A stretch of DNA of 64,000 nucleotides. Origin: Dactylosporangium sp040605635. Its GTDB lineage: Bacteria; Actinomycetota; Actinomycetes; Mycobacteriales; Micromonosporaceae. The stretch is taken from positions 62,001 to 126,000 of the forward strand of contig NZ_JBEXDG010000023.1 in NCBI RefSeq assembly GCF_040605635.1, given 5' to 3'. This document shows, in pieces, positions 44,837 through 53,207 of the stretch. The notes under the pieces were generated by a model. It was not told where the DNA came from, did not search any database, and saw only the letters and a program-made list of their open reading frames with translations. Both the position numbers and the translations under genes were made by a program. Within the stretch, counting starts at the first letter, position 1, and each line of letters starts with the position of its first letter.

Positions 44837-45861
44837 GCCAGCAGTTCCTTGACCATGGGGATCACCTTCGTGCCGTAGAGCTCGACGGCACGAAGCCTTG
44901 CGCTGACGGGCTGGGCGCCCGCGGTGTAGATCAGGTCGAAGCGGCCGGCGTCAACGGCACGGACCGCGGCGGCGATCTTGTGGGCGACCGTCGAGGGTGA
45001 GCCGACGTAGAGGGAGCCGTGCGCGACCTCGGCGTCGAACTCCTCCCGGCGGATCGGCGGCCAGCCGCGCAGCGCCCCGATGCGGTCGCGGATGACCCGG
45101 TAGTGCGGCCAGAAGATCTCCTTGGCGTCCTCGTCGGTGTCGGCGACGAAGCCGGGGGAGTGCATGCCGACCGGATGCGCGGTGGTGCCCAGCTGGTCGG
45201 CGGCCCGACGGTACAGCTCGACATACGGACCGAACCGTGCCGGCTTCCCGCCGATGATCGCGAGCATGAGCGGCAGGCCGTAGCGGGCGGTGCGCACGAC
45301 CGACTGCGGCGAGCCGCCGACGCCGACCCAGGTGTCGAGGCGGCCGGACTCGGTCTTCGGGAAGACGTCCGCGTCGACCAGCGGTGCGCGCGTCGTGCCG
45401 CTCCAGGTGACCGGCCGCTCGTCGAGCAGTTGCACGAAGAGGTCGATCTTCTCCTCGAAGAGGATGTCGTAGTCGGCGAGGTCGTAGCCGAACAACGGGA
45501 ACGACTCCGTGAACGAGCCGCGCCCGAGGATGACCTCGGCCCGGCCGTTCGAGAGCGCGTCGACGGTGGCGAAGCGCTGGAACACCCGGACCGGGTCGTC
45601 GGAGCTGAGCACGGTCACGCCGGACGCGAGCCGGATGCGCGAGGTCCGCGTGGCGATCCCGGCGAGCACCGTCTCGGGCGTCGACACGGAATACTCCGGC
45701 CGGTGGTGCTCGCCGAGGGCGATGACGTCCACGCCGAGCTCGTCGGCGAGCACCGCCTCGTCGAGGACCTGCCGGATCGCGGCGGCGTAGGAGACAGGTG
45801 CGCCGGCGTCGTCCGAGGGGACGTCGCCGAACGTGTCGAGGCCGAACTCCAGATCAGACAC
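44833..45861 (-). CDS. LLM-class flavin/F420-dependent oxidoreductase
   Basis: A 342-residue luciferase-like monooxygenase family protein with a single TIM barrel. The N-terminal FGLDTFGDVP, LGEHHRPEYSVSTPETVLAG and RLASGVTVLSSDDPVRVFQ blocks and the later WVGVGGSPQSVVRTA segment match the LLM class often found in actinobacteria. The substrate is unknown. It is the first gene of a two-gene operon divergent from a MarR-type regulator, which suggests induction by a small aromatic or oxidising compound. Confidence 0.9.
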   Translation of the reverse strand: MSDLEFGLDTFGDVPSDDAGAPVSYAAAIRQVLDEAVLADELGVDVIALGEHHRPEYSVSTPETVLAGIATRTSRIRLASGVTVLSSDDPVRVFQRFATVDALSNGRAEVILGRGSFTESFPLFGYDLADYDILFEEKIDLFVQLLDERPVTWSGTTRAPLVDADVFPKTESGRLDTWVGVGGSPQSVVRTARYGLPLMLAIIGGKPARFGPYVELYRRAADQLGTTAHPVGMHSPGFVADTDEDAKEIFWPHYRVIRDRIGALRGWPPIRREEFDAEVAHGSLYVGSPSTVAHKIAAAVRAVDAGRFDLIYTAGAQPVSARLRAVELYGTKVIPMVKELLA

Positions 45862-45881
45862 GGCCGGGCTCCTTCCGTGGT

Positions 45882-45926
45882 AATTGACGTGTCAATTATG
45901 TGCACCGTATGATTGACACGTCAATT
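45882..45926. promoter_or_regulatory. Two palindromic MarR-type operators in the divergent promoter region
   Basis: AATTGAC-GT-GTCAATT (45882-45897) and ATTGAC-AC-GTCAAT (45912-45925) are almost identical palindromes about 29 bases apart centre to centre, between the oxidoreductase and MarR start codons. The second lies just before the GGAGGG site of the MarR gene. This is the standard layout of an autoregulated MarR system. Confidence 0.85.
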
Positions 45927-45935
45927 GGAGGGCCC

Positions 45936-46448
45936 ATGACGAAGCGCACACTGCCGACCACGGACGAGCTGCGGATCTGGCGGGACTTCATCGAGACCGC
46001 GGACGCGCTGCGGGCGGAGCTGGCGTCGCGCTTGCAGAGCGAGACCTCGCTGTCGCCGGGGGACTACGTGGTCCTGCTCGCCCTCAGCGAGGCGCCCGAC
46101 CGGCGGATGCGCTCATCCGAGCTGGCCGCGGGGATCGGCTGGGAGCGCAGCCGGCTGTCGCACCACCTCGGCAGGATGGAGAAGCGCGGGCTGATCCGCC
46201 GTGAGGAGTGCGCCAGCGACAACCGGGGCGCCGAGATCGTCCTCGCCGAGGCCGGCGCGACGGCGTTCCACGGCGCGACGGTGCCGCACCTGCGCGCGGT
46301 CCGGGAGCTGTTCGTCGCCGCGCTCACGCCCGAGCAGCTCGCGGCCGCGGGGGAGTTGGCCGCCGCGCTGCGGCACCGTCTAGAAGTGGTCGCGGAGCTC
46401 GGGGAGCAGTTCGAAGGCGAGGAACGCGGCACCGGTCGGGTCCATTAG
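45936..46448 (+). CDS. MarR-family transcriptional regulator
   Basis: A 170-residue regulator with a winged helix-turn-helix (about 50-110: MRSSELAAGIGWERSRLSHH, LGRMEKRGLIRREEC) flanked by dimerisation helices. It should repress itself and the divergent oxidoreductase operon by binding the two palindromes in between. ATG 45936 follows GGAGGG; the upstream frame to 45900 runs through the operator. Its last 69 bases overlap the convergent VOC gene. Confidence 0.92.
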   Translation: MTKRTLPTTDELRIWRDFIETADALRAELASRLQSETSLSPGDYVVLLALSEAPDRRMRSSELAAGIGWERSRLSHHLGRMEKRGLIRREECASDNRGAEIVLAEAGATAFHGATVPHLRAVRELFVAALTPEQLAAAGELAAALRHRLEVVAELGEQFEGEERGTGRVH

Positions 46449-47162
46449 GAACGCGCCCAGGCCGATGCCGGCGTCGACCGGGCCGGCCATCAGGCGGCCG
46501 CCGAGTTCGACGGCCCGGGCCGCGGTGGCGGCGCAGTCGTCGACCAGGAAGATCGTGCGCCAGTGGGCGGGCGTTCCCGGCGGGTACAGCTCACCCATCG
46601 GGCTCATGCCGCCGACCACCCGGTTCGTGGCGACCCACTCGTGATACTCCTGGTGGGCGCCCGCGGAGCCGGCGCGTTCGGTCCAGCCGAAGACCTTGCC
46701 GTAGAAGCCGACCGCGGCCGGGATGTCGGGGGTGACGACCTCGCTCCAGCAGATCGTGTCGGACTCGTTGACGACCTGGGTGCCGGCGAACGTCCCGCGC
46801 TGCCACGCGCCGAAGACCGCACCGCTCGCGTCGGCGAAGAAGGCGCTGTGCCCCCGCGTACCGGCGGCGAACGGCGGAACGAGCACGCTGCCGCCCGCGT
46901 CGGTGACGAGGCCCGCCGTGGCCGAGATGTCCTCGGTGGACACGTAGCTCAGCCACGCCGAGGGGCGGCCCGGTGCCGCGGTCAGCCCGGCGACGGCCAG
47001 GTCGCGCAGCAGGAACGTGGTCGTGCCGTCATCGGCCGCGGCCGTGGTCCAGCCGAAGAGCCCGCCGTAGAAGTTCGCCGAGACGCCGGCGTCGGCGCTG
47101 GTGAGCACCGTCCAGCATGGCGTCGCGGGGGCGTAACCACGTACTCGCACCAGGTCTCCCAA
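46380..47162 (-). CDS. Two-domain VOC (glyoxalase/bleomycin-resistance fold) protein
   Basis: A 260-residue protein with two VOC domains (about 10-125 and 135-250). It opens with RVRGYAPATPCW and shares FYGGLFGW, AVFGAWQRG and a FYGKVFGW centre with the paralogue at 20111-20851. The substrate is unknown. Its 3' end overlaps the MarR gene by 69 bases in convergent orientation, yet both proteins keep family-like C-termini (PTGAAFLAFELLPEL here). Confidence 0.85.
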   Translation of the reverse strand: MGDLVRVRGYAPATPCWTVLTSADAGVSANFYGGLFGWTTAAADDGTTTFLLRDLAVAGLTAAPGRPSAWLSYVSTEDISATAGLVTDAGGSVLVPPFAAGTRGHSAFFADASGAVFGAWQRGTFAGTQVVNESDTICWSEVVTPDIPAAVGFYGKVFGWTERAGSAGAHQEYHEWVATNRVVGGMSPMGELYPPGTPAHWRTIFLVDDCAATAARAVELGGRLMAGPVDAGIGLGAFLMDPTGAAFLAFELLPELRDHF

Positions 47163-47243
47163 GTCGAAGATCCAAAGAGCCTCACCATAAGAAAAAAAGG
47201 TCTGACCTCAGATCATCCGAAGGGTCATGAATACCCTGGGTAC

Positions 47244-47834
47244 GTGGTTGATGAGACTCCGGTCCGGCTGGATCCGGGACGCGCGCAGATCCGGGACGCC
47301 TCGACGATGCGGGCGCTGGCGCACCCGGCGAGGATCGCCATCCTCGACCGGCTCTTCGACGGCGGCGAGCCGGCGACGGCGACCGAGCTCGCCGAGGTCT
47401 GCGGGCTGTCGCCCAGCGCGACCAGCTACCACCTGCGCGAGCTGGCCAAGGTCAACCTGATCGAGCAGGCGCCGAGCCGCGGCGACGGGCGGGAGCGCGT
47501 CTGGCGCAGCCAGTTGCAGGGGCTCAACATCGAGGCCGGGCCGGAGGGCGGCGCCGCGGAGCGGGCGGCGGACCAGGAGCTGTCGCTGATGTTCCTGGAG
47601 ATCGAGGACGCCCGGGCGCGGGCCTGGCTGAGCCGCCGCGACGAGGAGCCCTACGAGTGGTACACGGCCGCGACCTCGGCCGACGTGCAGATCCAGGTCA
47701 CCGCGGACGAGCTCAAGGCGCTCAACGACGAGGTCCTCGCACTGTTCCAGCGCTACGCGCGGTCCCGCCGCACCGATCTGCCGGAGGGAGCCCGGCAGGT
47801 GAACGTGACGTACCGGACCTTTCCGCGTACTTAG
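47244..47834 (+). CDS. ArsR-type winged-helix transcriptional regulator
   Basis: A 196-residue regulator with an ArsR-like helix-turn-helix at residues 18-75 (MRALAHPARIAILDRLF, SPSATSYHLRELAKVNLIE). A C-terminal helical domain of about 110 residues follows. It lies 24 bases before a transporter gene on the same strand, so it probably controls that exporter. GTG 47244 was chosen; the open frame extends far upstream through the VOC gene without similarity. Confidence 0.88.
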   Translation: MVDETPVRLDPGRAQIRDASTMRALAHPARIAILDRLFDGGEPATATELAEVCGLSPSATSYHLRELAKVNLIEQAPSRGDGRERVWRSQLQGLNIEAGPEGGAAERAADQELSLMFLEIEDARARAWLSRRDEEPYEWYTAATSADVQIQVTADELKALNDEVLALFQRYARSRRTDLPEGARQVNVTYRTFPRT

Positions 47835-47858
47835 GAAAACCTCTGGCGATCACCAGAT

Positions 47859-49127
47859 GTGAAGGATTATTTTCGAAGTATGTCCTTCGCATCTCCTCGT
47901 GACGTGTACCTGCTCGCGGTCGCGCGAGGCGTCTCGTTCCTCGGGGACTTCATGGCCGCGACCGCGATCCTGCTCGCCCTGCAGGACCGTGGCGCGGGAG
48001 GACCGGCCGTCGCCGCCGTCCTCATCGCCTCCGTCGTGCCGGTCGTCGCCCTCGCCCCGCTGGTCGGCCGGCTCGTCGACCGGGTCGACAGCCGCATCCT
48101 GCTCACCACCGTCGGCCTCGCCCAGGCCGCCTGCTGCGCCGCGATGGCCCTGACCACCAGCACGTGGCTGTTGATCGCGCTGGTCGCGGCGCTCGCCGCC
48201 GGGGTGGCGGTCACGACCCCGACGTTCAACGCGCTGCTGCCGGACGCGGCGGGGCCCGACGGCGTCGGCCGGGCGATGGCGATCGGGCAGACCGCCAACT
48301 CCGTCGGCGCGCTGGCCGGTCCGGCCCTCGCCGGGGTGCTGGTCGGGGTCTTGGGGCTGCGCGTCCCGTTGCTGATCGACGCCGTCACCTATCTGGCCGT
48401 CGCGGCCGCCGGGCTGCTGCTGCACACCCGCCGGAAGGCGCCGATCGCAGCGGCCGGCGCTGGTCGTACACCATGGAAAATCCGGAACGACCGGTTTCTC
48501 CTGGCGCTGATCTGCCTCGTCGGGGCGATCGTGCTCACGATCAACGTCGACATGGTGGTCGGCGTCTTCTTCATCCGCGAGACGCTGGGCGGCAGTCCTG
48601 TCGAGTTCGGCCTGGTCGAGGCGGCGTGGACGGCCGGCATGCTCGGCGGCGGCTGGCTCGCCGCGGCGCGCGCCCGCGACGACGGCACGCTCGGGCGCAT
48701 CCTGGTCGTGATGCACCTCGCGACCGCGCTGATCGTGCTGGTCTCAGGCTTCGCGTCCGCGGTGCTGGTGATGTACCCGCTGTGGCTGCTCGGCGGTGCC
48801 GTGAACGGCGCGGAGAACAACTTCATCGGCGTCATCGCCGCCAGGCGGGTCCCGGCCGAGGTGCGGGGGGCGTTCTTCGCCCGCTTCGGCGCCGTGATCA
48901 ACGCCGCGAACCTGATCGGCTACGCCGCCGGCGGCGTCCTCGTCGGCCCGTTCGAGCCGAGGCACATCGTCATCGGCTGCGGCGCGGCGGGCATCGTCGG
49001 GGTCGCGATCTTCGGCGGCTGGATGTGGCGGGTCAGCGCGGCGGCTGGGTCAGCAGCTGCTTCGTCACTTCCCGGCACGTCTTCGTCCCGTAGTCCTTCC
49101 CCAGCGTGCTCGGGTAGTGCGCCATGA
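47859..49127 (+). CDS. Major facilitator superfamily transporter
   Basis: A 422-residue membrane protein with about eleven to twelve hydrophobic segments and a GRLVDRVDSR loop typical of the MFS loop 2-3 motif. The arrangement suggests a drug/metabolite exporter of the EntS/MFS_3 kind. The start is GTG 47859 or ATG 47880; neither has an ideal ribosome binding site. The last 30 residues (serine-rich) overlap the 3' end of the convergent lipoprotein gene by 95 bases; they may be a read-through extension. The upstream ArsR-type gene is the likely regulator. Confidence 0.88.
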   Translation: MKDYFRSMSFASPRDVYLLAVARGVSFLGDFMAATAILLALQDRGAGGPAVAAVLIASVVPVVALAPLVGRLVDRVDSRILLTTVGLAQAACCAAMALTTSTWLLIALVAALAAGVAVTTPTFNALLPDAAGPDGVGRAMAIGQTANSVGALAGPALAGVLVGVLGLRVPLLIDAVTYLAVAAAGLLLHTRRKAPIAAAGAGRTPWKIRNDRFLLALICLVGAIVLTINVDMVVGVFFIRETLGGSPVEFGLVEAAWTAGMLGGGWLAAARARDDGTLGRILVVMHLATALIVLVSGFASAVLVMYPLWLLGGAVNGAENNFIGVIAARRVPAEVRGAFFARFGAVINAANLIGYAAGGVLVGPFEPRHIVIGCGAAGIVGVAIFGGWMWRVSAAAGSAAASSLPGTSSSRSPSPACSGSAP

Positions 49128-49893
49128 TCCCGATCGTCCACCCGTCGCCGACGGCCATGCACGCGATGTGCCACTGACCGTCTTCCCTGGCCAGCCAGCC
49201 GTTCTTGACCGCGGTCGTCTTCTGGACGTCCGCGGGCAGCACCTCGATCGGCCCGAAGCGCCCCGGCCCGCGCACGTTGCGCATCTCGTTGAGCAGCCAG
49301 CCGGTCCATTTCGGTCCCGCCGCCCGGCCGTCGCCGATGCACTTCGCCAGGCGGGCCACGTCGCGTGCCGACATCTGCGTGAGGCTCCACGAGTTCTGCG
49401 TGCCCTTGGTCTCCGTCAGGCCGCAGGTCGTGGTCATGCGCTTGATCGAGGTCAGGTTGCCGTTCTGGACGTGATACTTGAACGTGTTCTCCGTCTCGGA
49501 GTCACGGATCATGCGCGACAGCTCCTGCAGCGCGGCGGCCGCGGGCTGTTTGTTCTGCTCGCCCTGCCGGCGCAGCCAGTCCGCGGCGACCCACGCCTTG
49601 GCCATGCTCGCGGTGTCGCTCGTCGTGTACGGCGTCGACCCGTACATCTTGTCTTCCTTCAGGTCATAGAACGCCCACGACCAGAAGCCCTTGACGTTCA
49701 TCGTCACAGGCTGGGTCGGTGTGAACAGCGGTCCGCTCGCGCTGGGGCTCGGCGCCGCGCCCGGGCTTCCGGAAGCGATGCTGGCGGTGGCGGCGGCGGC
49801 CTGCTGCTGGGTGTTCTGCGGCTTCGGAGAAGTGGGCGTGCCGCATCCCGCCAACACGATGGCGCAGGCCAGCACTGCGAGGGGGCGTCGCAC
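49033..49893 (-). CDS. Lipoprotein with serine beta-lactamase-like (penicillin-recognising) fold
   Basis: A 286-residue lipoprotein. The signal peptide ends in a lipobox LAGC, so it is predicted to be anchored outside the membrane. The catalytic-fold motifs are SMAK in TASMAKAWVAADW and a KNGW motif in TAVKNGWLAREDG, where KTG is usual. The spacing fits class A beta-lactamase-like hydrolases. A glutamate general base is not obvious, so beta-lactam resistance cannot be claimed. It is a paralogue of 50813-51691. GTG 49893 starts the signal peptide. Confidence 0.82.
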   Translation of the reverse strand: MRRPLAVLACAIVLAGCGTPTSPKPQNTQQQAAAATASIASGSPGAAPSPSASGPLFTPTQPVTMNVKGFWSWAFYDLKEDKMYGSTPYTTSDTASMAKAWVAADWLRRQGEQNKQPAAAALQELSRMIRDSETENTFKYHVQNGNLTSIKRMTTTCGLTETKGTQNSWSLTQMSARDVARLAKCIGDGRAAGPKWTGWLLNEMRNVRGPGRFGPIEVLPADVQKTTAVKNGWLAREDGQWHIACMAVGDGWTIGIMAHYPSTLGKDYGTKTCREVTKQLLTQPPR

Positions 49894-49967
49894 CCCATGA
49901 GGGTACGCGCTGTGACAATGACCGCCCCGCCCGCTTGAGCGGCGATTCCTGGGGCACCATAAGCGGT

Positions 49968-50816
49968 GTGCCTGCATTGCAGCGGCCCCGCGTCGGCCAC
50001 ATCCAGTTCCTGAACTGCCTGCCGCTCTACTGGGGCCTGATGCGTTCGGGCGCGCTGATCGACGTCGACCTGCACAAGGATTCCCCCGAACGGCTCAGCG
50101 CCGCGCTCGTCGCCGGCGACCTGGACGTGGGGCCGATCACGCTTGTCGAGTACCTGCGCAACGCCGACGACCTGCTGCTCCTGCCGGACATCGCGGTCGG
50201 CAGCGACGGGCCGGTTCTGTCGGTCAACCTCGTCTCGACGGTGCCGTTGGAGGCATTGTCCGGTCAGAGGGTCGCCCTCGGCGCCACGTCCCGCACCGGC
50301 GTCATGCTCGCGCAGATGTACCTGGAGTCGAAGGTCGGCGTCACGCCCACGTATTTCCAGAGCCCGCCCGACCTGGCCCGGATGCTCGACGAGGCCGACG
50401 CCGCGGTGATCATCGGCGACGTGGCGCTGCGTGCGCTGCACGAGGCACCGCAGCGCGGCTGGACCGTGACCGACCTCGGCCAGGCCTGGCGCGACTGGAC
50501 CGGCCTGCCGATGGTCTTCGCCGCCTGGGGTGTGCGCCGGGCGTTCGCCGAGGCGCATCCCGGCCTGGTCAAAGATGTGCACCAGGCGTTCCTGCGGTCC
50601 AAGGACCTGTGCCTCACCGAGCTCGACGAGATCGCCGAGGCCGCGGCCCGCTGGGAGACGCTGTCGGCGGAGACCCTCGCGCACTACTTCCGCGTGCTGG
50701 ACTTCTCGCTCGGCGATCGTCAGGTGGCGGGCATCCGCGAGTTCGCCCGCCGCGCCGCCGCCCGCGGCGCCGTCCCCCCGCTGCCCTCGGACGGTCCCGC
50801 CTTCTTCAAGGGTTAG
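49968..50816 (+). CDS. mqnA: Chorismate dehydratase MqnA
   Basis: A 282-residue enzyme that dehydrates chorismate to 3-(1-carboxyvinyloxy)benzoate, the first step of the futalosine pathway. It has the periplasmic-binding-protein-like fold of the family: RVGHIQFLNCLPLYWGL at the start, then LDVGPITLVEYLRN, GATSRTGVMLAQMYL and VFAAWGVRR. GTG 49968 gives the family N-terminus. It is flanked on both sides by paralogous beta-lactamase-like genes on the opposite strand and overlaps the downstream one by four bases. Confidence 0.95.
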   Translation: MPALQRPRVGHIQFLNCLPLYWGLMRSGALIDVDLHKDSPERLSAALVAGDLDVGPITLVEYLRNADDLLLLPDIAVGSDGPVLSVNLVSTVPLEALSGQRVALGATSRTGVMLAQMYLESKVGVTPTYFQSPPDLARMLDEADAAVIIGDVALRALHEAPQRGWTVTDLGQAWRDWTGLPMVFAAWGVRRAFAEAHPGLVKDVHQAFLRSKDLCLTELDEIAEAAARWETLSAETLAHYFRVLDFSLGDRQVAGIREFARRAAARGAVPPLPSDGPAFFKG

Positions 50817-51691
50817 GCCTGCAGCTGCCGCGTGACCGAGGCGCAGATCTCGGCGCCGTAGTCCATGCCCTTCGACGTCGGGTACACCGTCAGGACGCCG
50901 AGCACCCAGTCGGTCCCGATCGCCATGCAGTTGACGTGCCACTTGCCGTCGCTGCGGGCGATCCACCCGTTCTTGACCGCGGTCGCCGCCTTCTCCTCCG
51001 CCGGCAGCGCGGGCACCACGCCGAACTCCTGGCTGCCGGCCACGTTGCGCATCTCGTTGAGCACCCAGTCGGTCCACTTCGGACCCGCCGCGCGCCCGTC
51101 GCCGATGCAGGCGCCCATCCGCGCGGCGTCCCGGGCCGAGACCATGGTGCTGGCCCAGTCGATGTACGCCTTGCTGTCCGTCAGCCCGCACATCTGCACC
51201 AGGCGCGTGATGCTGGCCGAGCGGCCGTTGAGCCCCCAGAAGTACGAGGCCGCGGTGTTGTCGCTGTTCCGGATCATCGACGTGAGCTGGCGCAGGTTCG
51301 ACGAGCTCGGGCTCGGCGTGCGGCGCAGGTAGTCCGCGGCCAGCCACGCCTTGATCATCGACGCGGTGCGCTGGGTGGTGGAGGCGTTGCCGGATCCGGC
51401 CATCGCGCCGGTGCGGCGGTCCAGCACCGTCCAGGACCAGAAGCCCGTGGCGTCGACGGCGACCGGGGCCGGGTGCAGCAGCGCCGGCGGCAGTGAGGGG
51501 GCGGCCGGTGCCGCGGGTGCGGCCTTGCGCGTGGCCTCCGGCTGCGGCGACGTGGACTCGTTCATCGCCGCGGGGGCGGCGGCGCTGGACTCGTGATCGT
51601 CCAGCATGTCGCTGCCCCGCATGTACGGCACGCCGACCATCACTGCGACGGCGAACAACATGAGCACGGTGAATCCGACGCGCTTGCGCAT
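50813..51691 (-). CDS. Secreted serine beta-lactamase-like (penicillin-recognising) protein
   Basis: A 292-residue secreted or membrane-anchored protein with an N-terminal hydrophobic segment (about 6-25) and an alanine/proline linker. The catalytic-fold motifs are SMIK (RTASMIKAWLAADYL) and KNGW (TAVKNGWIARSDGKW), as in the paralogue at 49033-49893. Both share IGDGRAAGPKWTxWxLNEMR. It has no lipobox, so the anchoring differs. ATG 51691 was chosen; GGAGGG lies 11 bases upstream. Confidence 0.82.
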   Translation of the reverse strand: MRKRVGFTVLMLFAVAVMVGVPYMRGSDMLDDHESSAAAPAAMNESTSPQPEATRKAAPAAPAAPSLPPALLHPAPVAVDATGFWSWTVLDRRTGAMAGSGNASTTQRTASMIKAWLAADYLRRTPSPSSSNLRQLTSMIRNSDNTAASYFWGLNGRSASITRLVQMCGLTDSKAYIDWASTMVSARDAARMGACIGDGRAAGPKWTDWVLNEMRNVAGSQEFGVVPALPAEEKAATAVKNGWIARSDGKWHVNCMAIGTDWVLGVLTVYPTSKGMDYGAEICASVTRQLQA

Positions 51692-51928
51692 GGGTCGGTG
51701 GTCCCTCCCTGGCGGTCGGTTCCATTGCATCGACCGCTGGTCATGAGCAGGTGTTGCCGGTGTTACCACGTCGTAAGCGATCAGGAGTGACCAGACGTGA
51801 CGATCCCGGACAGTCTCCCCTTCCAACGCGCTCCCCGCTGCCCAGATGCGCTCAAAAGTCGCTGGTAGTTGCCTCGATGTCTGTGACACCTTCTTGCAGG
51901 GTCGGTCGGTTGCTGTAACACTGGGAGG

Positions 51929-52948
51929 GTGTACGGCAACGACTTCGCCCCGCTCCTCGAGCAGGTGGACAGCGCCGAGCGGGAGCTTCAGCAGGCCGCC
52001 GGCCGTGACGTGGCGGCCGGATCGGACCTCCAGGACTACTTCGACACGATCGTCGCCGCGGATCAGAAGATCGAGCCGCGCGACTGGATGCCCGAGGCTT
52101 ATCGCAAGACGCTGATCCGGCAGATCGCGCAGCACGCGCACTCGGAGATCATCGGCATGCAGCCCGAGGGCAACTGGATCTCCCGCGCGCCGTCGCTGAA
52201 GCGCAAGGCCATCCTGCTGGCGAAGGTCCAGGACGAGGCCGGGCACGGCCTGTATCTCTATGCCGCCGCGGAGACGCTCGGCATCTCCCGCGACGAGCTG
52301 GTCGAGATGCTGATCGACGGCCGGCAGAAGTACAGCTCCATATTCAACTACCCGACGCTGACCTGGGCCGACGTCGGCGCGATCGGATGGCTGGTCGACG
52401 GCGCCGCGATCGTCAACCAGGTGCCGTTGTGCCGCTGCTCCTACGGGCCTTATGCCCGCGCGATGATCCGCGTCTGCAAGGAGGAGTCGTTCCACCAGCG
52501 GCAGGGCTTCGAGATCCTGCACACGCTGTCGCACGGCACGCCCGAGCAGAAGGCGATGGCGCAGGACGCGGTCGACCGGTGGTGGTATCCGTCCCTGGCG
52601 ATGTTCGGTCCGCCCGACGGCGACTCGACGCACTCCGAGCGGTCGATGGCCTGGAAGATCAAGCGCTTCTCCAACGACGAGCTCCGGCAGCGGTTCGTCG
52701 ACATGTGCGTGCAGCAGGCGAGCGTGCTCGACCTGCGGATCCCCGACCCTGACCTGCGGTGGGACGACACAGAACAGCGGCACCACTACACCCAGCCCGA
52801 CTATGACGAGCTGCTGCGGGTGATCAAGGGCGACGGGCCCTGCAACCAGGAGCGGATGGACCATCGCCGGCGCGCCCATGAAGAAGGCGCCTGGGTCCGC
52901 GAGGCGGCGCAGGTATATGCGGCGAAAAGAGCGAAAAGTGCTGTTTGA
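51929..52948 (+). CDS. paaA: 1,2-phenylacetyl-CoA epoxidase subunit PaaA
   Basis: A 339-residue catalytic subunit of the bacterial multicomponent diiron monooxygenase that epoxidises phenylacetyl-CoA. Iron ligand motifs are seen as KVQDEAGHG and CKEESFHQRQG, with an upstream EIIGMQPEGNW helix. The MYGNDF start is conserved, so GTG 51929 is right although GGGAGG directly abuts it; a leaderless transcript is possible. First gene of paaABCDE; paaB begins inside its end. Confidence 0.96.
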   Translation: MYGNDFAPLLEQVDSAERELQQAAGRDVAAGSDLQDYFDTIVAADQKIEPRDWMPEAYRKTLIRQIAQHAHSEIIGMQPEGNWISRAPSLKRKAILLAKVQDEAGHGLYLYAAAETLGISRDELVEMLIDGRQKYSSIFNYPTLTWADVGAIGWLVDGAAIVNQVPLCRCSYGPYARAMIRVCKEESFHQRQGFEILHTLSHGTPEQKAMAQDAVDRWWYPSLAMFGPPDGDSTHSERSMAWKIKRFSNDELRQRFVDMCVQQASVLDLRIPDPDLRWDDTEQRHHYTQPDYDELLRVIKGDGPCNQERMDHRRRAHEEGAWVREAAQVYAAKRAKSAV

Positions 52949-53207
52949 GGTATTTGTCCGCCCGCGCCGCGGACTCTCCCACGCTCACGTCGGTAGCCTG
53001 CACGCGTCCGACGCCGAGATGGCGCTGCGCAACGCCCGCGACGTCTACACCCGCCGGCAGGAAGGCGTGTCGATCTGGGTAGTGCCCACCGCCGAGATCA
53101 CCGCGAGCAGCCCCGACGAGAAGGACGCGTTCTTCGCGCCCGCCGCCGACAAGGTGTATCGGCATCCCACGTTCTACGACGTCCCCGAAGGCGCGGCACA
53201 CATATGA
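52917..53207 (+). CDS. paaB: 1,2-phenylacetyl-CoA epoxidase subunit PaaB
   Basis: A 96-residue small subunit that bridges the PaaAC heterodimers. The SHAHVGSLHASDAEMALRNA and KVYRHPTFYDVP segments are diagnostic. ATG 52917 lies 32 bases inside paaA; a GTG at 52938 is a shorter alternative. The stop overlaps the paaC start by four bases. Confidence 0.95.
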   Translation: MRRKERKVLFEVFVRPRRGLSHAHVGSLHASDAEMALRNARDVYTRRQEGVSIWVVPTAEITASSPDEKDAFFAPAADKVYRHPTFYDVPEGAAHI

